DNA of 64,000 nt, taken from Cytobacillus gottheilii. Its GTDB lineage: Bacteria; Bacillota; Bacilli; Bacillales; Cytobacillaceae. Within the stretch, counting starts at the first letter, position 1; each line of letters begins with the position of its first letter. The notes beneath the pieces were generated by a model, which was given only the letters and a program-made list of their open reading frames with translations, was not told the DNA's origin and searched no databases. Below, piece by piece: positions 44,270 through 53,910 of this stretch. The DNA is taken from contig NZ_LT800494.1 of the NCBI RefSeq assembly GCF_900166665.1, positions 3,094,422 to 3,158,421 of the forward strand. Direction: 5' to 3'. Made by a program: the position numbers and the translations under genes.

Positions 44270-44812
44270 CTAGTTCCCCCTATCAATCCCTATTTTATTT
44301 TCTGGCACTACATAAAGAACTCCATCCTTGCTGTCAACTACTAACACTCTTTCACCTTCCTTGATGACACCGTTATGAAAGCAAGCTGCTGGCTTTGAAA
44401 TTCGGCCGCTATAGCTTTCAATTAAAATTTCGCCAAAGCCGTCCTCAGGTATGGATATTAACACTGTCGCAATTCTTCCTCTTAATGAATCCTCACTATA
44501 TGCAAGCGATTCTTCAGCAGAAGATAATGGAATAAGTACAAATACATTTAAAAGCGTATCTAGTCCCAAGGCAATCACAGCCGATATCACCAGAATTAAC
44601 ATACTATTCATTGATGTTAGCAATTCAAATAAATAACCTGAAGCTGACATAAAGGTGATAAAAGCAAGGATCAAAACTGGATGCAGTATTCCGAGTGCTT
44701 CCCCAGCTCCTTCAAGCATGTCACCGAATAAAACATATAAAATTATCAAACTTCCTGAAATAATAAGTGCATAAAGATAAATCGTCTCAAGTGAAAGACC
44801 AAAAAGTTCCAT
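44270..44812 (-). CDS. NfeD-like membrane protein (YuaF type)
   Basis: A 180-aa protein with two or three TM helices in the first 110 residues and a C-terminal OB-fold-like domain (DSLRGRIATVLISIPEDGFGEILIES...PACFHNGVIKEGERVLVVDSKDGVLYV). NfeD proteins partner with flotillins, here five bases upstream of floT. ATG 44812 follows GGAG by eight bases; GTG 44821 is an alternative. B. subtilis equivalent: yuaF. Confidence 0.85.
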   Translation of the reverse strand: MELFGLSLETIYLYALIISGSLIILYVLFGDMLEGAGEALGILHPVLILAFITFMSASGYLFELLTSMNSMLILVISAVIALGLDTLLNVFVLIPLSSAEESLAYSEDSLRGRIATVLISIPEDGFGEILIESYSGRISKPAACFHNGVIKEGERVLVVDSKDGVLYVVPENKIGIDRGN

Positions 44813-45036
44813 TAACACCACTCCGTCTTAGCTATTTGCTTAAATTATAATTCTGCTCTCCTCCTCTCTATTTTTTGTTACCTGTATTACGAATGGTTTG
44901 GGAAAAGGTTTCAAAATAATACAAATTTTTCAAATGCAACGAATACACACTCTTGTATTTGTGGCAGTCATCAATCTTTCAATTCCTGCATATTTTATTT
45001 CATGGCATTTGGAAATATAATGGAGGTACATGGCTG

Positions 45037-45336
45037 ATGGCTAGATCAGATAAGTATACGCAGAAAAAAAGCTTTTTCTGGCTGATTGCAGGATCACTAA
45101 TCTTTTTATGTATAGCATCCGCAGCCGGTTTTTATTACTACGCAAAAAGTCAAATTGTAATTGAGGCACCGAAGGAGAACCTAGGAGAAAAAATCATCAT
45201 TACACTTCCATCTGGAAAAAATATTTATACGTATGAAAATTTAGTTGTAGAGGAAAAGGGAAAACTTCTATATAAAGGGGAACGCAGCACACTTGATTTA
45301 ACAGGTGGGATTGTCGTTTATGAAAATTGGGAATAG
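45037..45336 (+). CDS. Hypothetical single-pass membrane protein
   Basis: A 99-aa protein: a 14-residue basic head, one TM helix (FFWLIAGSLIFLCIASAAGFYYYA, about 15-38) and an extracytoplasmic beta-rich tail (EKIIITLPSGKNIYTYENLVVEEKGKLLYKGERSTLDLTGGIVVYENW). ATG 45037 follows GGAGGTACATGGCTG; the longer frame from 44953 has no site. No family recognised. It precedes the glycerophosphodiesterase by 80 bp and may be cotranscribed. Confidence 0.6.
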   Translation: MARSDKYTQKKSFFWLIAGSLIFLCIASAAGFYYYAKSQIVIEAPKENLGEKIIITLPSGKNIYTYENLVVEEKGKLLYKGERSTLDLTGGIVVYENWE

Positions 45337-45416
45337 ATATTCGATTAACCATAAGATCCTATTTACTTTAAAAATATATAACCCACTTAAAAAAAATAAA
45401 AATGAGGAGATCAATC

Positions 45417-46211
45417 TTGAAGTTATTAAAAAGAGCTGTATCACATACGACCGCTTATTTACGGTCTGCAATTGGCATTAAAAAACAAACGGAAACACCA
45501 TTTAAAACAATTGCACATAGAGGTGCATCAGGTTATTGCCCGGAAAATACTTTAGCAGCCTTTGACATGGCTGTTGAAATGAAGGCAGATTATATTGAAC
45601 TTGATCTCCAGCTTTCAAAAGATGGAGAAATAGTGGTTATTCATGATTTAAAACTTGACCGTACAACAAACGGAAAAGGCAGAGTGATTGATTATACGTA
45701 TGAGGAGCTTCGTCAGCTGGATGCAGGTTCATGGTATTCCAATAAATACACTGGTGAAAGAATCCTTACTTTTGATGAAGTGCTAAATAAATATAAAAAT
45801 AAAATTGGCTTGTTGATTGAGCTAAAAAAGCCTTCGGTTAATCCAGGGATTGAAGAAATGGTTGCTTCCGTACTTGAGAAGCATAACTGGCAAAGCTTTG
45901 GTGAAAATCAAATAATCATTCAATCTTTTGAACAAGCTGCCATGAAAAAGATGACTTCATTGCTGCCTGGTTTGCCTATTGGCGTATTAGTCAATTATCC
46001 GATTAAGAAAAAAGACGCAGAGGAAATTGCACAATATGCTGAATACCTGAATGTAAAATGGACTTTAGTGAATAAAAAACTGTTAGCCTACCTTGCCGCA
46101 TATAACTTAAAAACCTTTATTTGGACAATCCGCACAAAAAAAGAGCTGGAGCAGATTAGACAATATTCAGTTGAAGGAATTGCCACAGATTACTTGAAGC
46201 TGTTTAAATGA
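45417..46211 (+). CDS. Glycerophosphodiester phosphodiesterase
   Basis: A 264-aa GDPD-family enzyme that cleaves glycerophosphodiesters to glycerol-3-phosphate and an alcohol. The catalytic blocks are AHRGASGYCPENT (near 31-43), the metal ligands in ADYIELDLQLSKDGEIVVIHD and LLIELK. No signal peptide is clear, so it may be cytosolic. Start TTG 45417, seven bases after GAGGAG. Repeat copy E follows the stop and supplies a terminator. Confidence 0.9.
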   Translation: MKLLKRAVSHTTAYLRSAIGIKKQTETPFKTIAHRGASGYCPENTLAAFDMAVEMKADYIELDLQLSKDGEIVVIHDLKLDRTTNGKGRVIDYTYEELRQLDAGSWYSNKYTGERILTFDEVLNKYKNKIGLLIELKKPSVNPGIEEMVASVLEKHNWQSFGENQIIIQSFEQAAMKKMTSLLPGLPIGVLVNYPIKKKDAEEIAQYAEYLNVKWTLVNKKLLAYLAAYNLKTFIWTIRTKKELEQIRQYSVEGIATDYLKLFK

Positions 46212-46242
46212 ACTGCCGAACAAACAGTAAAACACAAAAATA

Positions 46243-46321
46243 AAAAGCCGAATGATAAGTAGAATGAACTTCTTAATCATTCGGCCTATGGTCGTGTTAA
46301 AAACGTATGTTCCAGCCTCTT
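46243..46321 (-). repeat. Dispersed modular repeat, copy E (short, minus orientation)
   Basis: Only the hairpin module (GCCGAATGAT...ATCATTCGGC, 46247-46285) and the tip (TTCCAGCCTCTT, reverse of AAGAGGCTGGAA) remain. It sits 32 bp after the glycerophosphodiesterase stop. Confidence 0.7.
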
Positions 46322-46416
46322 ATGTTTGGTTAGGAACTGCTGTTATTATGCCATCGGATTATACGAGGATTTAGAAACGGATATATAAAATAACCTCAAG
46401 CTTATAAGTCTCATCT

Positions 46417-47877
46417 TTAAGTCCCGCAATAGGTTACATATGGCTGGTCTGTAGCAGCTGGGGCATTTCTATACTTCTGCTGTATTTCTCCTGAATGTGA
46501 AAATGGCTGTGAGAGAACTTGCAGCAGTTCATTCATAACCTCATAATTACCACTTTTCTCAGCTGCTTCAAGCGCTTCTTCAACTAAATGGTTTCTTGGG
46601 ACGACAGCTGGGTTGTGTTTTTTCATGAGTTCTTGGACTTCCTCTTTGCTTTTATCTTGTTTGCTTAGTCGGTTCTGCCATTTTTCATGCCATTTCATAA
46701 AATCTTTTTCATTGAATAGCGAATTTTCCTCTTGAAGATGAAACGTGAGTGCCAGAAAGGTATTGGTGTAATCAGCATGATGTGTCTGCATTAACTCCAA
46801 TAACTCTTTAATCAGAACAGCATCTTCTTTTTCATCATAGAATAAGCCTAATTTTTTTCTCATTCCTTTTAGCCATTCCATTTCATATGCTGCAGAAAAG
46901 CTTGATATTGCTTCCTGGGCAAGCTCAACCGCCTTTTTCTCATCTTCATCAAGAATTGGCAATAGCGATTCTGCAAATCTAGCCAAATTCCATGCTGCCA
47001 TATATGGCTGATTACCATATGCATAACGGCCTTCTCTGTCGATGGAACTAAACACAGTCGCAGGATCGTACTCATTCATAAATGCACACGGCCCATAATC
47101 AATTGTTTCTCCGCTTATTGTCATATTGTCAGTATTCATTACCCCATGAACAAAACCAATTAATTGCCATTTAGCTACAAGCTCTGCCTGTCTTTTTATA
47201 ACTTCTTCCAAGAAGGCCAAATTAGGATTTGCGCTGTTTTTCACGTCTGGATAATGGCGATCAATCGCATAAAAGGCAAGCGCCTGCAGATCTTCAGTAT
47301 CTCCAAAAGCGGCAGCATATTGAAACGTACCGACCCGCAAATGACTAGAAGCCACTCTTGTTAATACAGCTCCGGGCAGAACCTTCTCCCGCTGAATCTT
47401 ATCACCTGTTAATGTAACAGCAAGACTCCTTGTTGTCGGGATATGAAGGGCATGCATGGCCTCACTTATAATGTATTCTCTAAGCATTGGACCTAGCGCC
47501 GCCCTGCCATCTCCACCTCTTGAAAAAGGGGTTCTGCCAGAGCCCTTCAATTGAATATCATATCTTTGATCGCCTGTAAGGTGTTCACCTATTAACATCG
47601 CACGTCCATCCCCAAGCATATTGAAATGACCGAATTGGTGGCCAGCGTATGCCTGAGCAATTGGTTCTGCATGCTCTGGAAAGCGACTTCCTGAAAGGGT
47701 TTCTGCACCTTCCTCTTTTTGCAATAAGTCCGAACTCAGCTGCAGGGAATCTGCCAATTGATGATTAAACATCACTACTTTAGGGGCAGACACAGGATTA
47801 GCATCCATTCTTTTATAAAAAATTTCTGGTAAGTTACCATAACTGTTATCCAAGGCCCATCCGAACTGATCTTTCAA
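46417..47877 (-). CDS. selO: Protein adenylyltransferase SelO (YdiU)
   Basis: A 486-aa pseudokinase-fold enzyme that transfers AMP to protein hydroxyls. Diagnostic blocks are [18 protein letters not shown] (near 75-92), [19 protein letters not shown], and [21 protein letters not shown] with the catalytic Asp and Asn. The C-terminus TYCGT keeps the Cys that replaces selenocysteine of eukaryotic SelO. The start is TTG 47877 behind AAGGAAGGTG; the GTG three codons earlier is too close to the site. Confidence 0.93.
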   Translation of the reverse strand: MKDQFGWALDNSYGNLPEIFYKRMDANPVSAPKVVMFNHQLADSLQLSSDLLQKEEGAETLSGSRFPEHAEPIAQAYAGHQFGHFNMLGDGRAMLIGEHLTGDQRYDIQLKGSGRTPFSRGGDGRAALGPMLREYIISEAMHALHIPTTRSLAVTLTGDKIQREKVLPGAVLTRVASSHLRVGTFQYAAAFGDTEDLQALAFYAIDRHYPDVKNSANPNLAFLEEVIKRQAELVAKWQLIGFVHGVMNTDNMTISGETIDYGPCAFMNEYDPATVFSSIDREGRYAYGNQPYMAAWNLARFAESLLPILDEDEKKAVELAQEAISSFSAAYEMEWLKGMRKKLGLFYDEKEDAVLIKELLELMQTHHADYTNTFLALTFHLQEENSLFNEKDFMKWHEKWQNRLSKQDKSKEEVQELMKKHNPAVVPRNHLVEEALEAAEKSGNYEVMNELLQVLSQPFSHSGEIQQKYRNAPAATDQPYVTYCGT

Positions 47878-48028
47878 ATAAATCACCTTCCTTTATCAAT
47901 CTGCATGTATGTATTCATTTTCCGCTACCTATAAGGAATTATCCGTTTTTTTATCATCATACCATTTTATTTTTCTAGATTGGAGAAAGATGCTTATCCC
48001 CCGCCAATATGGAGGGGGATATCTATTT

Positions 48029-48763
48029 TCATGCGAGCGGCCGAGACACAAATTGTGATAAATAGTTTGCATTTAAACGGCTATGCTGCGGGAGAAGATA
48101 GGCAGATTGCGTTGCTCCTTCTTTTCTTAGCGAATTTAGGGCATCTATCATACCTTGAGAGTTTTCCATGCCAATACCATGACCAAAAAATGAATCTCCG
48201 CCTAAATAAATGCAGTTTTCACCTGTCCAAACTGGATGATCGAAATCAGGGTTATAAAAATAGACGATATCTCCTGGAATATAATCTCTGCCTTCCTTTG
48301 TCACAATCCCTAAATCATGATCATAATTCCAGTCCCATACAAGCAGTCCTTGAAACAATGTATTAAATCGGCTTGTTGAAATAGATGATAAGACAGCTTT
48401 ATAGCACATAAGAACAATGGCGGTTGTACATTCAAAAGCATACTCCTTGCTGTTTTTATAAACATCTATTATTGCATCTGATGGAAGAACGGATGGATGT
48501 AATAAGTAGCCATATTTTATTTTTTTCCAAATGGCAGGATTAAATTTAGAAGTTGGGAATGGCGCAAATTGAACTTCACTTTCATGCAGATCTTTGGCAG
48601 CTTGAATAATATTTTCCCTTAGCATTAATTCAAAGTATAGTTCATGAAGTGATTGATATTGATGAACTGTTGGACTGCTTTCTAAAGCAAGAAAAATCTC
48701 TCGCTGTATTCCCTGAAATTGGCTAATGGCCGGTTTGATGGCATAGTTAATCACTACAGACAA
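48029..48763 (-). CDS. tgl: Protein-glutamine gamma-glutamyltransferase (spore coat transglutaminase)
   Basis: A 244-aa transglutaminase that cross-links spore coat proteins such as GerQ. The catalytic cysteine lies in EYAFECTTAIVL (about 113-124). SLHELYFELMLRENIIQAAKDLHES and GMIDALNSLRKEGATQSAYLL match Tgl of B. subtilis (245 aa). TTG 48763 follows AAAGGAGGG by six bases; the earlier ATG 48799 would include the binding site inside the gene. Confidence 0.93.
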   Translation of the reverse strand: MSVVINYAIKPAISQFQGIQREIFLALESSPTVHQYQSLHELYFELMLRENIIQAAKDLHESEVQFAPFPTSKFNPAIWKKIKYGYLLHPSVLPSDAIIDVYKNSKEYAFECTTAIVLMCYKAVLSSISTSRFNTLFQGLLVWDWNYDHDLGIVTKEGRDYIPGDIVYFYNPDFDHPVWTGENCIYLGGDSFFGHGIGMENSQGMIDALNSLRKEGATQSAYLLPQHSRLNANYLSQFVSRPLA

Positions 48764-48942
48764 CGGGTACCCTCCTTTATGCCATGCTGGTAAACACATG
48801 AATACTTTATATTTTATGGGTTTCAGACTAGAAGGGTTACAATGAAATAAAGATACGGCCGAAAGCGTCTATATGCACTCAGATGTTAAATTGCTCTCCT
48901 TTGGGGTATAGGAAGATTAAAATACGAAGGGAGAGGGTTTTC

Positions 48943-49176
48943 ATGGCTAATGATAAAAAGTTTGATCATCCTGAACAATATAAAACCGATAAAGAGAGCT
49001 TGTTTGACAAGTTTGAATCAGAAAAAAATGTCGATCCCCTGCCTGTGGAAGATTTAAATGAAGAGGTTAAAGAAGAAAAAGAAGGCGAGAAAACCAAGGA
49101 CACTTCTTCAACAGAGAAGAAATATGAAGCGGATTATAAAACGGTCAAAAAGAAAAAATTATTCGGTAATGATTAG
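48943..49176 (+). CDS. Small acidic hypothetical protein
   Basis: A 77-aa hydrophilic protein of low complexity: Lys/Glu-rich, no Cys or Trp (MANDKKFDHPEQYKTDKESL, then an acidic middle and VKKKKLFGND end). It is likely unstructured and cytosolic. ATG 48943 follows GGGAGAGGGTTTTC. It has its own terminator. No family recognised. Confidence 0.55.
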   Translation: MANDKKFDHPEQYKTDKESLFDKFESEKNVDPLPVEDLNEEVKEEKEGEKTKDTSSTEKKYEADYKTVKKKKLFGND

Positions 49177-49214
49177 CGTTTTTTTTAAAATAAATCGATA
49201 AAACCGTTATATTT

Positions 49215-49246
49215 AAAAAAGTCAGTCTCTGAAACTGGCTTTTTTA
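49215..49246 (+). terminator. Terminator of the small acidic gene
   Basis: AAAAAAGTCAGT pairs with ACTGGCTTTTTT around CTCTGAA, 38 bases past the stop. Confidence 0.8.
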
Positions 49247-49358
49247 CAGTCTAATATAAAAGCCTAATGCATTCAGTAAATTAACTTTGACAAGGAAGCT
49301 AGTAAGTGCTAATTTTAAGAATGATAGAGAAGTTTTTAATATTACGAGGTGTTCAATA

Positions 49359-49595
49359 GTGAATAAAGAAGTAATTAAATTTATTAGACAAAGCTATAAT
49401 ATGACCCAGCGAGACTTTGCGCGCATAGTCAGCTGCAGTTTTTCCCTAATCGCTCTAGTAGAAGTTGGTAAAAGAAGAGTCACAGCAGACTTAGAACAGA
49501 AAATTAAAATAGCATTTGATATCGACGATAAACAGCTTCAATCCATTACCTCCCTTATTTCAGAATTCAGCAAAGGGATCCCTCCATTTATGTAA
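49359..49595 (+). CDS. Small XRE-family HTH protein
   Basis: A 78-aa single-domain Cro/CI-like regulator: FIRQSYNMTQRDFARIVSCSFSLIALVEVGKRRVTADLEQKI forms the five-helix HTH (about residues 8-52). GTG 49359 follows GAGGTG by seven bases; the longer frame from 49287 lacks a site. It converges with the response regulator gene and has no obvious partner, so its target is unknown. Confidence 0.75.
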   Translation: MNKEVIKFIRQSYNMTQRDFARIVSCSFSLIALVEVGKRRVTADLEQKIKIAFDIDDKQLQSITSLISEFSKGIPPFM

Positions 49596-49621
49596 GGGCA
49601 GGGCGCCCAAGACAAACTTAT

Positions 49622-50224
49622 TTAAATCCAGCCTTTTTCTTCTGCGCTAGAAATTGCCTCAATTCTGTTTTTAGCCTGCATCTTGCTTATAATATCAGAC
49701 ATATAGTTTCTGACCGTACCATGTGAAAGAAAAAGAGTTGCTGCAATTTCTTTTGTTGTTTTTCCTTCAGATGCCAATCTTAATATTTCCTGTTCCCTGG
49801 ATGTAAGTGGATTCTCATATTTCATAGCTCCTAATATTAACTCTGGGGCATATTCTCTCTTTCCTTTCATTACATTACGAATGGCTGCAGCCAATTCCTC
49901 ACTTGAACCATCCTTTAATAAATAGCCGGAAACATTTGCGTTTAAGGCTCTTTCCAGATAGCCCGGCCGTGCAAAGGTAGTGAGAATAACCATTTTGCAG
50001 GGATGATTTTCACGATTTAAAGTCTCAGCTACTTCCAGGCCATTTTTATATGGCATTTCGATATCCAATAAACACACATCAGGATTTAAAGAACATATTT
50101 GTTCTAATGCTTGCCTTCCATTTTCAACTTGCCCAATCACTTGCAGGTCCTCTTCGAAATCAAGCAAAGTGCCGAGCGCGCCTCTTAACATGCTTTGATC
50201 TTCAGCAATTAATATTTTGATCAT
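49622..50224 (-). CDS. NarL-type response regulator (YvfU/DesR-like)
   Basis: A 200-aa response regulator. The receiver domain has the phosphoacceptor D54 in CLLDIEMP, T in VILTTFA and K in YLLKDGS. The C-terminal LuxR-type HTH is PLTSREQEILRLASEGKTTKEIAATLFLSHGTVRNYMSDI. It is the last gene of a four-gene run: ABC ATPase, ABC permease, histidine kinase, regulator. That order equals yvfR-yvfS-yvfT-yvfU. DesR is a close paralogue but no desaturase gene is present. Confidence 0.9.
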   Translation of the reverse strand: MIKILIAEDQSMLRGALGTLLDFEEDLQVIGQVENGRQALEQICSLNPDVCLLDIEMPYKNGLEVAETLNRENHPCKMVILTTFARPGYLERALNANVSGYLLKDGSSEELAAAIRNVMKGKREYAPELILGAMKYENPLTSREQEILRLASEGKTTKEIAATLFLSHGTVRNYMSDIISKMQAKNRIEAISSAEEKGWI

Positions 50225-50226
50225 GT

Positions 50227-51342
50227 TTATCCTCCCGAAACGACTGGAACGTATATTTGAACGACTGTTCCTTTGTCATTTTTCACATGCAGCTTTCCGT
50301 CAATCAGGCTAAGCCGTTCTCTCATCCCTTTTAATCCATTGCCCTTTGAATGCTTTTCAAACATACCTGTTCCGTCATCTCTAACTGTTAAGAATAGTGC
50401 ACCCTCATCCTTTACAAATTCCAACAGGCATTTTTTTGCTTGACTATGCTTAACGATGTTTGTTACCGCTTCACGAACACACATGCTTAAAATACTTTGC
50501 AATACCATTGGGATTTTATTTACATCTGTATGTTCCACTAGTTCATACTTGATGCCAGCAGCATTCAAAAGGGCTTCTGCCTCAATTAGCTCTTCAGAAA
50601 GTGTTTTTGTTCTCATATCGGAGACAAGCTCTCTTACTTGCCTTAAAGCAATTCTTGAGGTTTTCGCAATCTCTAAAGCCTCATCTCTCGCTTTTGCTGC
50701 ATCCTTATCAGCTAACTTGCCGACTAATTGGGCTTTTAATGTAATCAGTGATAAGGTATGTCCCAGTGTATCATGCAGATCTCTGGCAATTCGCAGGCGT
50801 TCTTCTTTTTTAACAAGTACTTCAATCCTTTCATTCGCTTCTTCCAGCTTTCTTTCCAGCTCCATCTTCCTATTCATTGAGCGGATGCCAAAAGGACTTA
50901 CCAGCATGATCACTATAAAAACAAACAATATATATAAATTACTTGACAGTACAAATGGTAAATGAAGAAGAATTGGAAACAAAAGAGCGAAGGTTAACCC
51001 ACCCAATGCATAATAAAATGTGCGTTTCTCAGGAAACCAGGCAATAAAATGAGCCGTGAAAAAACCTAAAAATAGAAAGTTTAAATTATAAAAGACTGAT
51101 AATATAAGAATAATCAGCAGCTGGCCAACGATCCACTTATGAAAAATATGTCCCTCAATTAAGAAATAGAGCTGCCGATAGGAAATGAAAAAAATCAGCA
51201 TCAGAACATATCCTATGTACATTTTCCAGCCTTGTTCTGTGCTTATATAATAAAAAGGCATAATAAAATAGATAAGGAAGACATACGGAAAATAACCATA
51301 TCTTTTTGGAAATATTTCAATCTTCCTTATCCTATTTAACAT
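50227..51342 (-). CDS. Sensor histidine kinase (YvfT/DesK-like)
   Basis: A 371-aa membrane kinase with five TM helices in the first 150 residues and no large extracellular domain. A coiled coil (MELERKLEEANERIEVLVKKEERL) leads to HisKA_3 with H190 in RIARDLHDTLGHTL. The HATPase domain has REAVTNIVKHSQA and DDGTGM. Intramembrane sensing is typical of the DesK/LiaS/YvfT class. It starts one base after the permease stop. Confidence 0.9.
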   Translation of the reverse strand: MLNRIRKIEIFPKRYGYFPYVFLIYFIMPFYYISTEQGWKMYIGYVLMLIFFISYRQLYFLIEGHIFHKWIVGQLLIILILSVFYNLNFLFLGFFTAHFIAWFPEKRTFYYALGGLTFALLFPILLHLPFVLSSNLYILFVFIVIMLVSPFGIRSMNRKMELERKLEEANERIEVLVKKEERLRIARDLHDTLGHTLSLITLKAQLVGKLADKDAAKARDEALEIAKTSRIALRQVRELVSDMRTKTLSEELIEAEALLNAAGIKYELVEHTDVNKIPMVLQSILSMCVREAVTNIVKHSQAKKCLLEFVKDEGALFLTVRDDGTGMFEKHSKGNGLKGMRERLSLIDGKLHVKNDKGTVVQIYVPVVSGG

Positions 51343-51343
51343 G

Positions 51344-52093
51344 TTATGCCACCGCCGCTTCTTGTTTTTTCCTAATATAGATTGATAGTACCATAAAAAT
51401 TACCAGATATGCTCCTAAAATCCAGACATTATTCCATTCCGGCAGCTCCCCTTTTACAAGCCGCCATGCCCCATTTCCATAGTTATAAGCAGGAAGCCAA
51501 GTTGTAATATTTTGAATAAATCCAGGGAGAATATCTATAGGCATCCATAGTCCCCCTGTAATCGCAAAAGCAATATAAAGAAAATTACTAATCCCTGAAG
51601 CAGTATCTACTTTTTTCATATTTCCTATTAAAATGCCAATAGCAAGGAAAGGAAATGAAGCAGCTAAAATCCAAAATCCGCTTGAAATCCATTGCATCGC
51701 ACTTAATTGAACTCCATTTATAAGCGCACCAGCTAAAAAAATTATGATGATGGAGAAAATATGGATAAAAGTCTGTCCGGCCATTTTAGAAATAAAATAA
51801 ATCGTATCAGATAGCGGAGTGATCCGCATAAACATAGACCACCCTTTAGCACGTTCTTCGACTAGCCGAATTCCTAATGTCATGATACTAGTTCCCATGA
51901 CACTGAAAACAGTCATCGACATTAAATAATGAGCCTGCCATTCCTCTTGATTGCCTATGCCAGTATTAAATATTCTCGTAAAGAGTGTGTAAAAAAGGAT
52001 CGGCATAAATAACGACCAAAACACATAATAAGGATTGCGCAAAATTCTAATAATTTCTACTTTACACTGCATCATTAACATTCTCAATGACAT
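51344..52093 (-). CDS. ABC-2 type transporter permease (YvfS-like)
   Basis: A 249-aa permease with six TM helices and the ABC-2 block EERAKGWSMFMRITPLSD (about 77-94). It overlaps the end of the ATPase gene by 32 bp. Several ATGs lie in the overlap, so the exact start is uncertain by up to seven codons. With the ATPase it forms an exporter whose substrate is unknown; linkage to a two-component system suggests drug, peptide or lipid stress. Confidence 0.85.
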   Translation of the reverse strand: MSLRMLMMQCKVEIIRILRNPYYVFWSLFMPILFYTLFTRIFNTGIGNQEEWQAHYLMSMTVFSVMGTSIMTLGIRLVEERAKGWSMFMRITPLSDTIYFISKMAGQTFIHIFSIIIIFLAGALINGVQLSAMQWISSGFWILAASFPFLAIGILIGNMKKVDTASGISNFLYIAFAITGGLWMPIDILPGFIQNITTWLPAYNYGNGAWRLVKGELPEWNNVWILGAYLVIFMVLSIYIRKKQEAAVA

Positions 52094-52991
52094 CTGCTCC
52101 TTCCTGTGCTGTCAGCTGCTCAAATGCCTCATCCAGCCTGCCGCTTTCAACCAATATTTCCTTTACATCAAGTTTTCGGTTAAAAATTTCAGTTAACACT
52201 ACGTCACTATTGTTTGTAACAAGATAGCAGCGATCACCTTTTTGGTAAACTTCCGTTATTGAGGAAATTGATCTTAAGTCATTAAACGACGGCGCATACT
52301 GACCTGGCACAAATGAAACCGTGTGTCTTGACAATTTAGACTTTATTTCAACTGGTGTTCCATCCGCAATCACCTTTCCTTTTTGAAACAGGATAATACG
52401 ATCAGCAGCATCATCTGCTTCCTGTAAATAATGTGTGGTAAAGACAATCGTTTTTCCTTTACTCTGAAGTTCTTTTACCGTATTCCAAAATTTCCGCCTG
52501 CTGCTAATATCCATTCCCACAGTGGGCTCATCAAAAAAGAGCAAATCGGGGTTACCAGCTAGTGCAAGAGCAAAGGATAACCTTCTCTTTTGACCGCCCG
52601 AGAGCTTATCTGCTCTCTTCTTTAAATCTTCTTCATTCAAACCTGTCAGCGTAACTAGTTCATGTATGGATAGCGATTTGGGGTAGTAGCTTCTAAAAAG
52701 CTGAAGAATTTCACGCACCGTCAAGGCATCAATGACACTCACCTCTTGAAGCATGGTGCCAATCCTCTCTTTTACCTTCTTATCTTTTGGCTGTGATCCA
52801 AATAAAGTAACCTCTCCTTTACTTGGCTGAAGCAATCCCAGCATCATCATGATGGTAGTCGTTTTTCCAGCACCATTGGGACCTAAGATTGCAACGATTT
52901 CTCCCTTCTTTATTGTAAAAGCAACATCATTGACAGCCTTCATTTCTTTAAACGTTTTTGTCACTCCGTTTAGTGTAATGATCGTCTCCAT
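52062..52991 (-). CDS. ABC transporter ATPase (YvfR-like)
   Basis: A 309-aa ATPase of the CcmA/drug exporter class. Walker A GPNGAGKTT (near 38-46), signature LSGGQKRRLSFALA, Walker B LLFFDEPTVGMD and FTTHYLQEA are intact. An extra C-terminal domain of about 90 residues follows. The ATG follows GGAGGTGTAAAAAA. First gene of the yvfRSTU-like operon. Confidence 0.92.
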   Translation of the reverse strand: METIITLNGVTKTFKEMKAVNDVAFTIKKGEIVAILGPNGAGKTTTIMMMLGLLQPSKGEVTLFGSQPKDKKVKERIGTMLQEVSVIDALTVREILQLFRSYYPKSLSIHELVTLTGLNEEDLKKRADKLSGGQKRRLSFALALAGNPDLLFFDEPTVGMDISSRRKFWNTVKELQSKGKTIVFTTHYLQEADDAADRIILFQKGKVIADGTPVEIKSKLSRHTVSFVPGQYAPSFNDLRSISSITEVYQKGDRCYLVTNNSDVVLTEIFNRKLDVKEILVESGRLDEAFEQLTAQEGADVIENVNDAV

Positions 52992-53168
52992 TTTTTTACA
53001 CCTCCAGTGTCATCTTCATCCTACAATAATGCACTGATTGCCATTAGTGGATATTGTCATTTAATTGAGATGACATTTGTCATCTTAAAGGATGATGAAA
53101 ACCTTCCGGCTGGCAAGTTTAATACGGCGGACGGCTAGGCTTATTTTCAATAGACATCTGAGATTTAA

Positions 53169-53194
53169 AAAAACTCCCAACAGCCTGTTGGGAG
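53169..53194 (-). terminator. Terminator of the exonuclease gene
   Basis: CTCCCAACAGG/CCTGTTGGGAG hairpin and seven T residues on the minus strand, 12 bases past the stop. Confidence 0.85.
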
Positions 53195-53206
53195 CCATAG
53201 ATAACA

Positions 53207-53908
53207 TCATTTTTTTGCAAGCATTTCATAAACATCATTCATATTTTTGCAGCCTAAAGCTTCAACCTCTTGACCGTATTTCAGCCATAGCTTTGCGGTT
53301 AAAATTGCGTCTCCTAGAGCATGATGCCGATTGTGAACGATAATTCCTTGACGTTTGCAGCAATCTTCAAGCTTAATGGAATTTTCTTCGTGTTCAACGA
53401 GCCGATACAAAAATGAAGTATCAAACAAACGATGCCTAAATGGCGTTTTAAAATTCGTCCAGCACGCCTGCTGCATAAATTTTTTCTCATGAGCACTATG
53501 ATGGGCAATAAGCGGCAGATCTTTCACATATTTAAAAAATTGTATTAAGGCTTCGGATATTTGCGGAGCCTCATCCAAGTCTCTAGGATTAATTCCTGTT
53601 AATGAAACGATTTCTTCTGACAGCTCTTTTGATGTGTGAATTAGGGTGTAAAAGGAATCATCCACTAAAAGCTCGCCATTTCGAATTTTCACTGCTCCAA
53701 TGGAAAGGATTTGATCTCCCTTTTCTGGATAAAAACCTGTTGTTTCTATATCAAATACAACTGCATTTAAGCTTTTAAGCGGCATGGTCATAATATCATT
53801 CGCTGCGATCTCTCGCTGCAGCTGCCTCATATAAGCAAGATGCTGCGAGTTCTCTTTGGAGAGACCGCCAAATAGGTTCCTGATCATTCTCCATGGTTCA
53901 TTCGCCAT
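53207..53908 (-). CDS. DEDDh 3'-5' exonuclease, DnaQ/PolC epsilon-like
   Basis: A 233-aa exonuclease. Motif ExoI is AVVFDIETTGFYPEKGDQI (near 48-66), ExoII LIAHHSAHEKKFM, and ExoIII HHALGDAILTAKLW with the DEDDh His and Asp. An N-terminal 45 residues precede the domain. The stop-to-start gap to the upstream DUF294 gene is two bases, so they form an operon. It may act in repair or in nucleic-acid or nucleotide processing together with that partner. Confidence 0.87.
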   Translation of the reverse strand: MANEPWRMIRNLFGGLSKENSQHLAYMRQLQREIAANDIMTMPLKSLNAVVFDIETTGFYPEKGDQILSIGAVKIRNGELLVDDSFYTLIHTSKELSEEIVSLTGINPRDLDEAPQISEALIQFFKYVKDLPLIAHHSAHEKKFMQQACWTNFKTPFRHRLFDTSFLYRLVEHEENSIKLEDCCKRQGIIVHNRHHALGDAILTAKLWLKYGQEVEALGCKNMNDVYEMLAKK

Positions 53909-53910
53909 TT

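Noticed and set aside
47980..48366. 128-codon plus-strand ORF
   Set aside because: Antisense to tgl, which is clearly the real gene.
49622..51342. Naming the two-component pair desK-desR
   Set aside because: The ABC ATPase and permease genes directly upstream match the yvfRSTU order and there is no desaturase gene.
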